From Gammaproteobacteria bacterium (lineage in GTDB: Bacteria > Pseudomonadota > Gammaproteobacteria > Xanthomonadales > Wenzhouxiangellaceae), in the NCBI GenBank assembly GCA_018819105.1, contig JAHJQV010000010.1:1-32977 (forward strand): a stretch of DNA of 32,977 bases, read 5' to 3'. Positions 1 through 7,298 of this stretch are shown piece by piece (positions within the stretch are counted from its first letter, which is position 1; every line of letters begins with the position of its first letter). Below the pieces are notes generated by a model. It saw only the letters and a list, made by a program, of their open reading frames with translations. It searched no databases and was not told the origin of the DNA. The position numbers were made by a program, and so were the translations under genes.

Positions 1-191
1 AAGCCCTTGACAAGGATTGCAACGCCGTAATGCAGCCTCAGGTGCGCTCCCGCAGGGCGAGCCGGAAAGCACTCATCCGCTGTGTTATGGCTCTTGGCCA
101 TGGAATGGCCATGACCTGCGAGCCATGCCTTGCGGCTAAGCGCTTTCCGACTCGCTGAACGTTACAGTATTCCCGGCGGGGTACACTAGCC
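1..191. repeat. Copy 1 of a short inverted-repeat (MITE-like) element, cut by the left window edge
   Basis: This stretch matches 4344-4534 with about five single-base differences in 191 bases, counted by eye, and in the same orientation. Its right end carries the same terminal arm as copy 2, ending GGCGGGGTACACTAGCC. Inside it are an imperfect inverted pair (GCGAGCCGGAAAGC against GCTTTCCGACTCGC) and the short palindrome TGGCCATGGAATGGCCA. There is no open frame that looks like a gene. The left arm and boundary lie outside the window. It is most likely a non-autonomous mobile element or a dispersed structured repeat. Confidence 0.8.
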
Positions 192-333
192 ATTATGCCA
201 CGCAGCCAGGCATGGCAACGGCTACGGTCAGCAAGTCGCTTCAAATCAGCGGCGGTCCGAATCCGCAGCGGCTTGAATCTGAGGCTGCCATGGCCATTTG
301 TTACCATGACCTCTGTTCTAAACTGGTATTACC

Positions 334-1581
334 ATGCATGCATACAATCCTGATTTCACTCTCAGCGCGCCGCGCAGCGGCAAAATCGCCCTGCTGGGTT
401 ATCTGATCGAGTCCTTTGAGGCCGCGCACAAGCTGGGGCTGGATTTTGTCGCCGTGGTGCCACCTGGCTTCGAAACCGCCCTGCAGCAGGACGGCATTGA
501 CGCCATCGCCTGGGACTTCGACCGCATCAATGAACATTCCGATGAACTGCTGACCCAGTGTCTGGACAAAAATGTCCGGGTGGCGGTACCGCTGTACGAG
601 GAATGCGTCGAGTGGGCCGGTGCCCTGAATGCAAGGATCCAGGACAAGCCGCGTCTGTTCAACCGTGGTCTGCTGTTTCGCGACAAGGCCATGATGAAGC
701 GCAAGGCGCAGATGAGCGGGCTGCGCGTTGGTGTGTTTGAAGAGGTTTCACACCGTGACGAGGTCAAGCGCTTTTTCCGCCGCGTCAACGAGGCCTTGAT
801 GAACGTTGCTGGCGATGTCGAGGATCCGGTGCATCTGAAACCGACCCGCGCCGCCGGCAGTGTCGGCCATTGCATCATCCGCTCGCTGGCGGACATCGAC
901 GCACTGCCGGACGACGTCTTCCCCTGTATGGTTGAGAGCCATCTTGATGGCCAGGAATTTTCCGTCGAGGCGTTCATCCACAACGGCAAAATCTGGTTCA
1001 TGAACATCAATGAGTACGTGCATCTGGGCTATTCCCAGGTGTTGCCGCCCGGGCCTGAACTGGAGGCCGAGCGCGCCAAGATCCGTCTCGCCGTGGAGAA
1101 GCTGGTCAGCGCCTTCAACATGGACAACGGCGTCATCCACCCGGAATACTTCATAGACAGCGCAGGCGAACTGAACTTTGGCGAAGTGGCCAACCGCATT
1201 CCCGGCGGCCACATCTTCGACCTGATCCAGCGCGCCTATGGCTTTGATCCGTTTGCCGCCCAGTTGCTGTGCGCCGACCCGCAAACCAGCGATGAAGAGC
1301 TGCAGGCGTTTTTCCCGGATGAGGTGCGCGACATCCAGGGCCATGCCGGCAATGTCATGATCTATCCGCAGAAACCCAGGGTCAGCAAACTCGAGGTGCC
1401 GGATGAACTGTTGCAGGATCCACTGTATGAAAAGCACGACATGTTTGAACCTGTAACCCAGAAAGTTGCCGAACGCGTTGGCTTTGGCAACCATTACGGC
1501 AAGATCAACTTCTTCGGCGACGACGCCGAAGCCATCAAACAACGCCTGATCAGGTGGGAAAAATTTGACTTCTATCAATGA
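334..1581 (+). CDS. ATP-grasp family carboxylate-amine/thiol ligase
   Basis: The 415-residue product has the layout of the ATP-grasp superfamily, whose members activate a carboxylate as acyl phosphate with ATP and join it to an amine or thiol. The N-terminal ~110 residues form the pre-ATP-grasp alpha/beta region. The nucleotide-binding lysines are probably K118 (FRDKAMMKR) and K169 (HLKPTRAAGS). The Mg-binding end is IHPEYF (E271) and GEVANR (E284, N287, R288). The protein has no signal peptide and is probably cytosolic. It overlaps the next gene by 17 bases, so the two are translationally coupled and likely work together. No strong ribosome site precedes the ATG at 334, so the start is less certain. 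The substrate is unknown; the family covers carbamoyl-phosphate-like, dipeptide and natural-product ligases. Confidence 0.85.
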   Translation: MHAYNPDFTLSAPRSGKIALLGYLIESFEAAHKLGLDFVAVVPPGFETALQQDGIDAIAWDFDRINEHSDELLTQCLDKNVRVAVPLYEECVEWAGALNARIQDKPRLFNRGLLFRDKAMMKRKAQMSGLRVGVFEEVSHRDEVKRFFRRVNEALMNVAGDVEDPVHLKPTRAAGSVGHCIIRSLADIDALPDDVFPCMVESHLDGQEFSVEAFIHNGKIWFMNINEYVHLGYSQVLPPGPELEAERAKIRLAVEKLVSAFNMDNGVIHPEYFIDSAGELNFGEVANRIPGGHIFDLIQRAYGFDPFAAQLLCADPQTSDEELQAFFPDEVRDIQGHAGNVMIYPQKPRVSKLEVPDELLQDPLYEKHDMFEPVTQKVAERVGFGNHYGKINFFGDDAEAIKQRLIRWEKFDFYQ

Positions 1582-3580
1582 CAGCATGGTCAGCCCGACC
1601 GACGCCACGCCCCCAACCGACCCGGCATCGCTTCCGGCCCGCACCGCCAGTGACTTCACCAAGGCGCTGACTGCGCTGGAGCAGGCAGCAAGCTTCGCCA
1701 AGGCGCGCTATCAGACCGATGTCTACCAACTCGCCGGACAACTGCTGAACAGCGCCGAGGGCATGCAGGAGGTGGCACAGCATGCGCATCGCTTTGATAG
1801 CGCTGGTGTGTTTCACAATGGCCCGTGGAACCAGCCAGAAAAGCTGATCCCGCAACTTGCCGGCGGCGGGCTGCTGGGAGAAGGTGTCTACCCGACGCTG
1901 GAAACGCTCAGCGAGCTGCGCATGCTGGCGATTGCCACCGGGCGGCAACAGCACGATCAGGTCAGCGCCGAGCAGGCGATCCAGTTTCTGCGCGATGTCA
2001 TTATCCAGAATCTGCATCTGCTGTTCGCCGACAGCAGTGAGGCCTCGCGTCAGCGACCGCACATCTACACACGCGCCCAGCGGCTGCTGGCGCTGATCGC
2101 CGAGCAGATCCCGATGGCCGGGTTGCGCGATGAGGTGGTTGCCGAGATCGGCTTCATCCAGGCGCAGCGTCCGATCCTGGTGCAACGCAGCATCGAGTTG
2201 ATCCGCTATGCCGAGCGCCTGCCGGCAAGCGGTACCAGTGCGGCCAGTGACGAACTGCTGGAAACCTATCGGCTGGCGATTGACCAACCTGCCCCGCTGG
2301 CACAACGCTGTGACAGCCTCAGCGAATACCGCAATCGGCTGCGCGATGCCAGTGCGGAGCAGATCGAGGACGAATGTCACGCCTTTGCCTACACTCTGCA
2401 GGAAACCGGGCTCAGCAACCCCTGGCATGCGGTGCTGTTGCGCTTTCTCAGCCGTCGTGAACCTCGCCTGCTGGCGAATGCACTGGGCGTCAACGATTAC
2501 GGCATGGCCAGCATCAATGAAGATCAGGAGCTGGTGGTGGATCTGCTCAGGGTCGGCATCACGCCAGCCACGCACCACGCCATTTACGGCTTTGCCGGTC
2601 TGCTTGAGCGCGGCCTGCTGAACCGTCCCGCGGTGACCGCAGGGCTGCGTCGGCTGGTGGATCTGGACATCCATCCGGAGGTGGCGAAAGTCCTGTTGAG
2701 CAATTACCCCAAAGGTCATGGCCTGACCGCCAACATGGTGCTGCTGGCCGGCATGTTCAGTGTGCTGGGTCAGCCGCTGGGCATCGGCCAGGGCCACAAT
2801 CCGACCTGCCAGGCAGCGCGAGGTATCAGCCTGTGGAGCCGGCACGAACCCAATTATCTGCTGGAGCTGGTGGCCACAGCTGCGCGCAACAATCTGGTGG
2901 AAATCGAGTTTGAAGGCGTGTCGCTGAACTCGGCGGAACTGCTTGGCGGCGTCGCTGGCGGTCACATTGATGAACGTCTGGATCCGGTCTCCAGACTGCT
3001 GGTACCGCATCTGGACCGACTCTACGACGAGTTCATGCGCCGCGCGGCGCTGCGCGGTGAGGACGGGCATAAATGGGTGAACCGGGCACTGTATGGCCGC
3101 CAGATCGCCTCCGGATTCGCCGCCGCAGTGGATGCTGCCGGTATGGTCAGTGCTTATGAGGATTTCGTGCGCCTGTTCTATGCCTCACACCATCCCGATT
3201 ACAACGACGATCACGAGATGATCTACCCGAATCCGGTAGGCCTGCTGATCACCGACATTCATGGCCGCCTGCTGGGACCGCATGCGGTCTCCATCCTGCG
3301 CATCGCTGCTGATGATCTGCATGCGCTGCGGGTGTATTTCTACAACCCCAACAACGAGGGCCGGCAGGACTGGGGGCAGGACATACGCCCCACGGTCAGT
3401 GGACACGGTGAGCTTGCCGGTGAATCCTCGCTGCCATTCGAGCAGTTTGCCAGCAGACTGTATGCGTTTCATTACAGCCCCTACGAAACCGGCGATGCCT
3501 TCGCGGTGGACGCCAGAGTCATCGCGCGCATCGAAGCGCTGGCGCGCAACAGCTGGGGTGAATCCTATACCTGGCTGTAA
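1565..3580 (+). CDS. Uncharacterised protein with a papain-like Gln/Cys/His/Asn signature
   Basis: I do not recognise this 671-residue protein as a named family. The start is TTG at 1565: a ribosome site AGGTGGGA (1552-1559) sits at good spacing inside the upstream gene. The in-frame ATG at 1586 has no such site. Residues ~20-400 look helical and have no motif I know. The C-terminal part contains Q409-G-H-N-P-T-C415, which keeps the six-residue Gln-to-Cys spacing of the papain fold. It also has GPHAV (H573) and YFYNP (N594), about 20 residues apart, as in a Cys/His/Asn triad. This suggests a cysteine peptidase, amidase or acyl/peptidyl transferase of papain or transglutaminase type. There is no signal peptide. 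Coupling to the ATP-grasp gene suggests one pathway. The catalytic assignment is inference. Confidence 0.75.
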   Translation: MTSINDSMVSPTDATPPTDPASLPARTASDFTKALTALEQAASFAKARYQTDVYQLAGQLLNSAEGMQEVAQHAHRFDSAGVFHNGPWNQPEKLIPQLAGGGLLGEGVYPTLETLSELRMLAIATGRQQHDQVSAEQAIQFLRDVIIQNLHLLFADSSEASRQRPHIYTRAQRLLALIAEQIPMAGLRDEVVAEIGFIQAQRPILVQRSIELIRYAERLPASGTSAASDELLETYRLAIDQPAPLAQRCDSLSEYRNRLRDASAEQIEDECHAFAYTLQETGLSNPWHAVLLRFLSRREPRLLANALGVNDYGMASINEDQELVVDLLRVGITPATHHAIYGFAGLLERGLLNRPAVTAGLRRLVDLDIHPEVAKVLLSNYPKGHGLTANMVLLAGMFSVLGQPLGIGQGHNPTCQAARGISLWSRHEPNYLLELVATAARNNLVEIEFEGVSLNSAELLGGVAGGHIDERLDPVSRLLVPHLDRLYDEFMRRAALRGEDGHKWVNRALYGRQIASGFAAAVDAAGMVSAYEDFVRLFYASHHPDYNDDHEMIYPNPVGLLITDIHGRLLGPHAVSILRIAADDLHALRVYFYNPNNEGRQDWGQDIRPTVSGHGELAGESSLPFEQFASRLYAFHYSPYETGDAFAVDARVIARIEALARNSWGESYTWL

Positions 3581-3620
3581 GCCATTGATATTGCTGGACT
3601 CAGCAGCGGTCTTCGTTTTA

Positions 3621-3629
3621 TGTTATAAT
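3621..3629 (+). promoter_or_regulatory. Extended -10 promoter for the GNAT gene
   Basis: TGTTATAAT is a perfect extended -10 element (TGnTATAAT). It lies 30 bases ahead of the GNAT start codon, in a short AT-rich gap. No good -35 box is present, as expected for extended -10 promoters. The third gene of the cassette can therefore be transcribed independently of the first two. Confidence 0.5.
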
Positions 3630-3659
3630 AATCAGTTAGTTATATCTTGAAGGTGAATC

Positions 3660-4205
3660 ATGAACACAGCTGCTGAGCCCGTGAAAACAAGCGCGGACAA
3701 ACCCCAGTTGACCATCAGTCCGGCAAAACTGGAACACATGGAAGATGTGGTCGACATCATCAGTTCCTCGGCAGAATGGTACGAGGGCTTTGTCGATCCG
3801 GAAGACATGACCGAGCACCATGTGGACGCGCAATGGGCGCGCGAGAATTTCGGCAAGCGCGATTTCTATGTGGCGCGGGTGAACGACGAAATCGTTGGCA
3901 CCATCACCATGCAGGATGTCAACGAAGCTTATGTCTATCTAGGCTACGTGTATCTGCATACCGATCATGTCGGCCAGGGCTACGGCGGCATGAAGCTGGA
4001 TTGGGCGGCCGATGAAGCGCGCCGGCGTGGCAAGAAAGCCATGGTGCTGATCGCCCATCCGGAAGCCGAATGGGCCATCCGCGCCTATGAAAAATTCGGT
4101 TTTCGCCGTGTCTTTACCGAGAAAAAAGACATTCTGAACTGGTGCGATGGCTGGATGAAACCCTACTACGAGGAAGGTTTTCACTTCTACCAGTACGACC
4201 TCTGA
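3660..4205 (+). CDS. GNAT family N-acetyltransferase
   Basis: The 181-residue protein is a GCN5-related N-acyltransferase, which moves an acyl group from acyl-CoA to an amine. The CoA pyrophosphate-binding motif is HVGQGYGG, followed by the usual helix. The closing family motif AIRAYEKFGFRRV is also present. The first ~25 residues are a polar extension ahead of the fold. The ribosome site GAAGGTGA precedes the ATG. It is the third gene of the repeat-bracketed cassette, 79 bases after the papain-like gene, and has its own extended -10 promoter. The substrate cannot be read from sequence. A role in modifying the product of the ligase/papain-like pair, or in self-protection, is possible but only inferred. 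Confidence 0.9.
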   Translation: MNTAAEPVKTSADKPQLTISPAKLEHMEDVVDIISSSAEWYEGFVDPEDMTEHHVDAQWARENFGKRDFYVARVNDEIVGTITMQDVNEAYVYLGYVYLHTDHVGQGYGGMKLDWAADEARRRGKKAMVLIAHPEAEWAIRAYEKFGFRRVFTEKKDILNWCDGWMKPYYEEGFHFYQYDL

Positions 4206-4240
4206 GCGACTGCATCAAGAAATAACCGCTCGCCCATCGG

Positions 4241-4549
4241 CATCGACCTGTTAATGTACCCCGCCGGAAATACTGTGACATTCAGAGCGCGTCCTGTGGC
4301 TGCAGTACAAGACGCGGATCGTAGTGTCTGGGCAGTGAATGGCAAGCCCTTGACCAGGATTGCAACGCCGTAATGCAGCCTCAGGGGCGCTCCCGCAGGG
4401 CGAGCCGGAAATCACTCATCCGCTGTGTTATGGCTCTTGGCCATGGAATGGCCATGACCTGCGAGCCATGCCTTGCGGCTAAGCGCTTTCCGACTCGCTG
4501 AACGTTACAGTATTTCCGGCGGGGTACATTAGCCCGGACAGGTCGATGC
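4241..4549. mobile_element. Copy 2 of the inverted-repeat (MITE-like) element, complete
   Basis: The core runs from about 4253 to 4531 and is bounded by inverted arms of ~34 bp. The left arm starts TAATGTACCCGCCGG; the right arm ends CCGGCGGGGTACATTA, with only a few mismatches and a one-base gap. Outside the core the pairing continues: GCATCGACCTGT (4241-4252) faces ACAGGTCGATGC (4538-4549), but the right side carries six extra bases between core and outer arm. An inner pair lies at 4400-4413 and 4485-4498. It encodes no protein. The 191 bases from 4344 to 4534 are shared with copy 1 at the window start. It ends eight bases from the stop codon of the b561-type gene, so its hairpins could also act in transcript termination. 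Confidence 0.75.
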
Positions 4550-4556
4550 TGCTGCG

Positions 4557-5207
4557 TTATTCTGGCAGACGTTTCTTGCGACCGCTCAGCATCGATTTTG
4601 GCAGATTCTCACGATGCCGCCAGGATGAGGCCAGCACACCTAGAATGTGCAGTATCACCAGCGCCAGACTGATGTTGACGAACAGCTCGTGCAGCTCCTC
4701 CCAGAATTCTTCCGCAGCGTCTTCCTCTTCCTCGTCTTCGTGGTCATGCTCGTGACTGCTCTTTGTGGAGGCATCGGGCTGAGCACTGTTTTGTGCGTCC
4801 ATCACTACTGCCAGCGGGCCAGCGCCATGCACACCATGCAGGGCCAGTCCGGTGCCCAGGGTCACACTCAGTGTCAGCACCAGAGCCAGGCTCATGCATG
4901 CTCCGGCCGGATTGTGACCCAGATAGCGTCGTCCATCACCACGCAGCAGGCCGCCAAGATAACCCACAGCCTGGCGTGGCGAACAGAACCAGCCGCGCAG
5001 GCTGGCAAAGCCTGAGCTTAACAGGCCGAGCCCAATGCGCAATAGCAGCAGGGCAATGATCAGATAACCCGACCAGACGTGAATCTGACGATAATCGTCG
5101 CCGGTCAGATAGCTGATCAGGAATGCCGCCACCAGCAGCCAGTGAAAGCAGCGCAGCCACAACGGCCAAACCTTGATGTCATCATTGCGGGATAATGTAT
5201 TGGGCAT
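4557..5207 (-). CDS. Cytochrome b561-type diheme membrane protein with a His/Asp/Glu-rich loop
   Basis: The 216-residue protein has four predicted transmembrane helices, at about 15-35, 43-63, 103-125 and 174-195. The histidines H22, H43, H98, H124/H127, H173 and H187 fit the bis-heme b561 / hydrogenase b-subunit family, which passes electrons across or within the inner membrane. Between helices 3 and 4 is a strongly acidic stretch with three histidines (152-156, HEHDH) followed by a long Glu/Asp run. This looks like a metal-binding or disordered loop and is unusual for the family. The ribosome site GGAG precedes the ATG at good spacing. It is divergent from the LuxR-type gene across a 112-base gap, so the two may share control. 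The electron partner is unknown; supplying AlkB is a possibility, not shown. Confidence 0.85.
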   Translation of the reverse strand: MPNTLSRNDDIKVWPLWLRCFHWLLVAAFLISYLTGDDYRQIHVWSGYLIIALLLLRIGLGLLSSGFASLRGWFCSPRQAVGYLGGLLRGDGRRYLGHNPAGACMSLALVLTLSVTLGTGLALHGVHGAGPLAVVMDAQNSAQPDASTKSSHEHDHEDEEEEDAAEEFWEELHELFVNISLALVILHILGVLASSWRHRENLPKSMLSGRKKRLPE

Positions 5208-5319
5208 GATCTGTCTCCATTGGCGCAGAACGAATTGCTCTGACCAGCAGCATGCGGCAAGCAGGCAACCAGGTCATCGGGCAGTTGTCTGATCGTCATC
5301 ACAATGGTACAAATGACCC
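5208..5319. promoter_or_regulatory. Shared divergent promoter region
   Basis: This 112-base gap separates two genes that point away from each other, so it must hold both of their control regions. I cannot place convincing -35/-10 boxes in it. The start of the right-hand gene lacks a strong ribosome site. Confidence 0.35.
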
Positions 5320-5844
5320 ATGAAAAGCCATCTGCGCCGATTCCCTGAACACCTGCTGCTGCTGACGCTGCTGATCGTGATCATCCTCGCCAGTGGCAGC
5401 GACATTGTGCTGGATCTTGGTCACGGCGCTGACCGCATGCACATCCTGCAGGAAGTGGCCATCACACTGCTGGCCATCGTGGCATTGATCTGGGTGGCGT
5501 ATTCCCTGTATCAGAAAATCCAGGAAATCCATGCTCTGCGGGCCAGTCTGGTGGCGCAGCATCAGGCCAGCGCCGACCATGGTGCTGCCATCAATCGCCA
5601 GCTCGCCGGTGCGCGGCACGAGCTGGCACAGGAGATCGAGCGGCAATTCCAGCGCTGGGATTTGTCACCCAGTGAACGCGAAATAGGCAAGCTGCTGATC
5701 AAAGGCCTGAGCCTGAAAGAAATCGCGCTGCTGCGAGAAACCACCGAAAAGACCGTGCGCCAGCAGGCTTCCAGCATCTATCAGAAATCCGGACTCAATG
5801 GCCGACACGTATTCAGCGCCTGGTTTATTGAGGATTTGTTGTAG
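5320..5844 (+). CDS. Membrane-anchored LuxR-type transcriptional regulator
   Basis: The 174-residue protein has two N-terminal transmembrane helices (about 11-24 and 44-63), joined by a short loop containing Asp, Gly and His residues (SDIVLDLGHGADRMH). A helical, probably coiled-coil stretch (64-110) leads to a C-terminal LuxR/FixJ-type helix-turn-helix (113-172; LSPSEREIGKLLIKG, then SLKEIA and TVRQQASSIYQKSGLNGR). There is no receiver domain, so it most likely senses something at or in the membrane through the loop and helices, then acts on DNA close to the membrane. The stop lies nine bases before the alkB start, so it is coupled to alkB and is its probable regulator. The signal is unknown. 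Confidence 0.85.
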   Translation: MKSHLRRFPEHLLLLTLLIVIILASGSDIVLDLGHGADRMHILQEVAITLLAIVALIWVAYSLYQKIQEIHALRASLVAQHQASADHGAAINRQLAGARHELAQEIERQFQRWDLSPSEREIGKLLIKGLSLKEIALLRETTEKTVRQQASSIYQKSGLNGRHVFSAWFIEDLL

Positions 5845-5853
5845 AGTGTAGCG

Positions 5854-6939
5854 ATGCGACGCTTCGGCTTTTTACTGGCAATGTGCATACCCGGACTGAT
5901 GTTTCTGGCCCTGTGGCTGGCGGCGTCGCTGCACGCACGGGGGCTGGCAGGCGGGGCCGCGCTGGCGCTGTGGCTGCCGCTGATTGTGCTGTACGTGCTG
6001 CTGCCGCTGGCCGATCTGGCATGTGGCCGCGATCGGTGCAACCACCCGGTCGCCGGTCCAGCATGGCTGTATCAAAGCCTGCCGGTGGTCTGTGCCATGA
6101 TTCAGTTTCTGCTGCTGTATGCTTTTCTCGACTTCGCCGCCAGCGCCGACTGGCTGGGGGCGGCGGGCTGGCTTGGCATGATTCTGTCCATGGGCGTGGT
6201 CAGTGGCATCAATGCGATCAACGTGGCACACGAACTGATCCATCGCAAAAACCGCTGGCTGGCCAATCTGGGCGGTGTGCTGTTGTGCAGCGTGGCCTAT
6301 GCCGGCTTCAAGATCGAGCATGTGCGCGGACACCATGTCTGGGTATCGACCCCCCGGGACCCTTCTTCAGCCAAGGCCGGACAGAGCGTGTTTGCCTTTC
6401 TGCCGCGTTCGGTGTTCAACAATGCCCTCAATGCCTGGCGACTGGAAGCCCGCCGCTTGCAACTGTTCGGCCGGCCGGCGTGGCACTGGCGCAACGAGAT
6501 GTTGTGGTGGACTGTGTTGACGCTGGCCATGGCACTGCTGGCATGGAGCTGGGCCGGCAGCCTTGGTCTGCTGGCCTGGGCCGGCCAGGCCCTGATGGCC
6601 ATCGTCTCGCTGGAGATCATCAACTACGTCGAGCACTATGGACTGCGCCGGCAGCAGCTGCCCAATGGCAGGTTTCAGCGCCCCGGTCCACAGGATTCAT
6701 GGAATTCGGATTTCTGGCTGAGCAACCAGCTACTGCTGCACCTGCAGCGCCATTCCGATCACCACGCCCGACCGCGAGTGGATTATCAGAACCTGCAATC
6801 GGTGGCCACAGCACCGCAACTGCCGGCCGGCTATGCCACCATGTTTCTGCTCGCGCTGTTGCCGCCGCTGTGGTTTCGCGTCATGCACGCGCGCTTGCCG
6901 GACACGACAGCTGCCGCAGGCGATCCGATAATCAGCTGA
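5854..6939 (+). CDS. alkB: Alkane 1-monooxygenase (AlkB family)
   Basis: The 361-residue integral membrane di-iron enzyme belongs to the AlkB group, which hydroxylates the terminal carbon of medium-chain alkanes using a rubredoxin electron donor. All the histidine boxes are present: HELIH (126-130), EHVRGHH (155-161) and LQRHSDHHA (298-305). The AlkB-specific motif NYVEHYGLRR (257-266) is there too, so it is not an ordinary fatty acid desaturase. Several hydrophobic helices surround the boxes. It is slightly shorter than the ~400 residues of the classical enzyme. It follows the membrane LuxR-type regulator by nine bases in one transcript, and faces cbpM tail to tail 11 bases away. No rubredoxin or rubredoxin reductase gene is in the window. 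A related substrate, such as a terpene or fatty acyl chain, cannot be excluded. Confidence 0.9.
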   Translation: MRRFGFLLAMCIPGLMFLALWLAASLHARGLAGGAALALWLPLIVLYVLLPLADLACGRDRCNHPVAGPAWLYQSLPVVCAMIQFLLLYAFLDFAASADWLGAAGWLGMILSMGVVSGINAINVAHELIHRKNRWLANLGGVLLCSVAYAGFKIEHVRGHHVWVSTPRDPSSAKAGQSVFAFLPRSVFNNALNAWRLEARRLQLFGRPAWHWRNEMLWWTVLTLAMALLAWSWAGSLGLLAWAGQALMAIVSLEIINYVEHYGLRRQQLPNGRFQRPGPQDSWNSDFWLSNQLLLHLQRHSDHHARPRVDYQNLQSVATAPQLPAGYATMFLLALLPPLWFRVMHARLPDTTAAAGDPIIS

Positions 6940-6950
6940 AAAACAACTGC

Positions 6951-7298
6951 TTACAGCTGCACATGCTGGGCCAGCAGCTGGCGCAGTCTGTCCACCTGAC
7001 GGCGGCTGCGCTGCAGTTCATCCAGCAGGCTCAAAGCCATCGCCAGGCCGGCCGCATCGAGTTCAAAGTCGCGTTGCATGCGGGCTGCGCGTGCCAGCAA
7101 GCCCAGTGCATCGGCACTGAACAGCCACTCGTCACTGCTGGCCGGCACTGGCTCGATAACGCCATGCGCCAGCAGATGTTGCAGATCAGACAGATTCAGT
7201 CCGCAGCGCTGGCAAACTTCGTGCAGGCTCAGCGTCAGTGTCTCCGTAACCACCTCAACCCTGGCGGCATGGCTGTCTGTCGGCAACCGCTCGTTCAT
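6951..7298 (-). CDS. cbpM: Chaperone modulator CbpM
   Basis: The 115-residue MerR-like small protein resembles CbpM, which binds the J domain of CbpA and blocks its activity with DnaK. The N-terminal winged-helix part contains LSLHEVCQRCGLNLSDLQHLLAHGVIEP in outline, followed by a predicted helix ending in LDELQRSRRQVDRLRQLL. The length is close to that of E. coli CbpM (about 100). The start codon overlaps the cbpA stop by four bases, the classic cbpA-cbpM arrangement, so both are made from one transcript and are translationally coupled. Confidence 0.88.
   Translation of the reverse strand: MNERLPTDSHAARVEVVTETLTLSLHEVCQRCGLNLSDLQHLLAHGVIEPVPASSDEWLFSADALGLLARAARMQRDFELDAAGLAMALSLLDELQRSRRQVDRLRQLLAQHVQL

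Noticed and set aside
748-1701. 317-codon open frame antisense to the ATP-grasp gene
   Set aside because: It mirrors the codon pattern of the real gene, has no recognisable motif and no ribosome site; it is typical of high-GC antisense frames.
1550-3070. 506-codon open frame antisense to the papain-like gene
   Set aside because: It has low-complexity His/Gln-rich composition typical of antisense frames, and overlaps a well-supported coupled gene.
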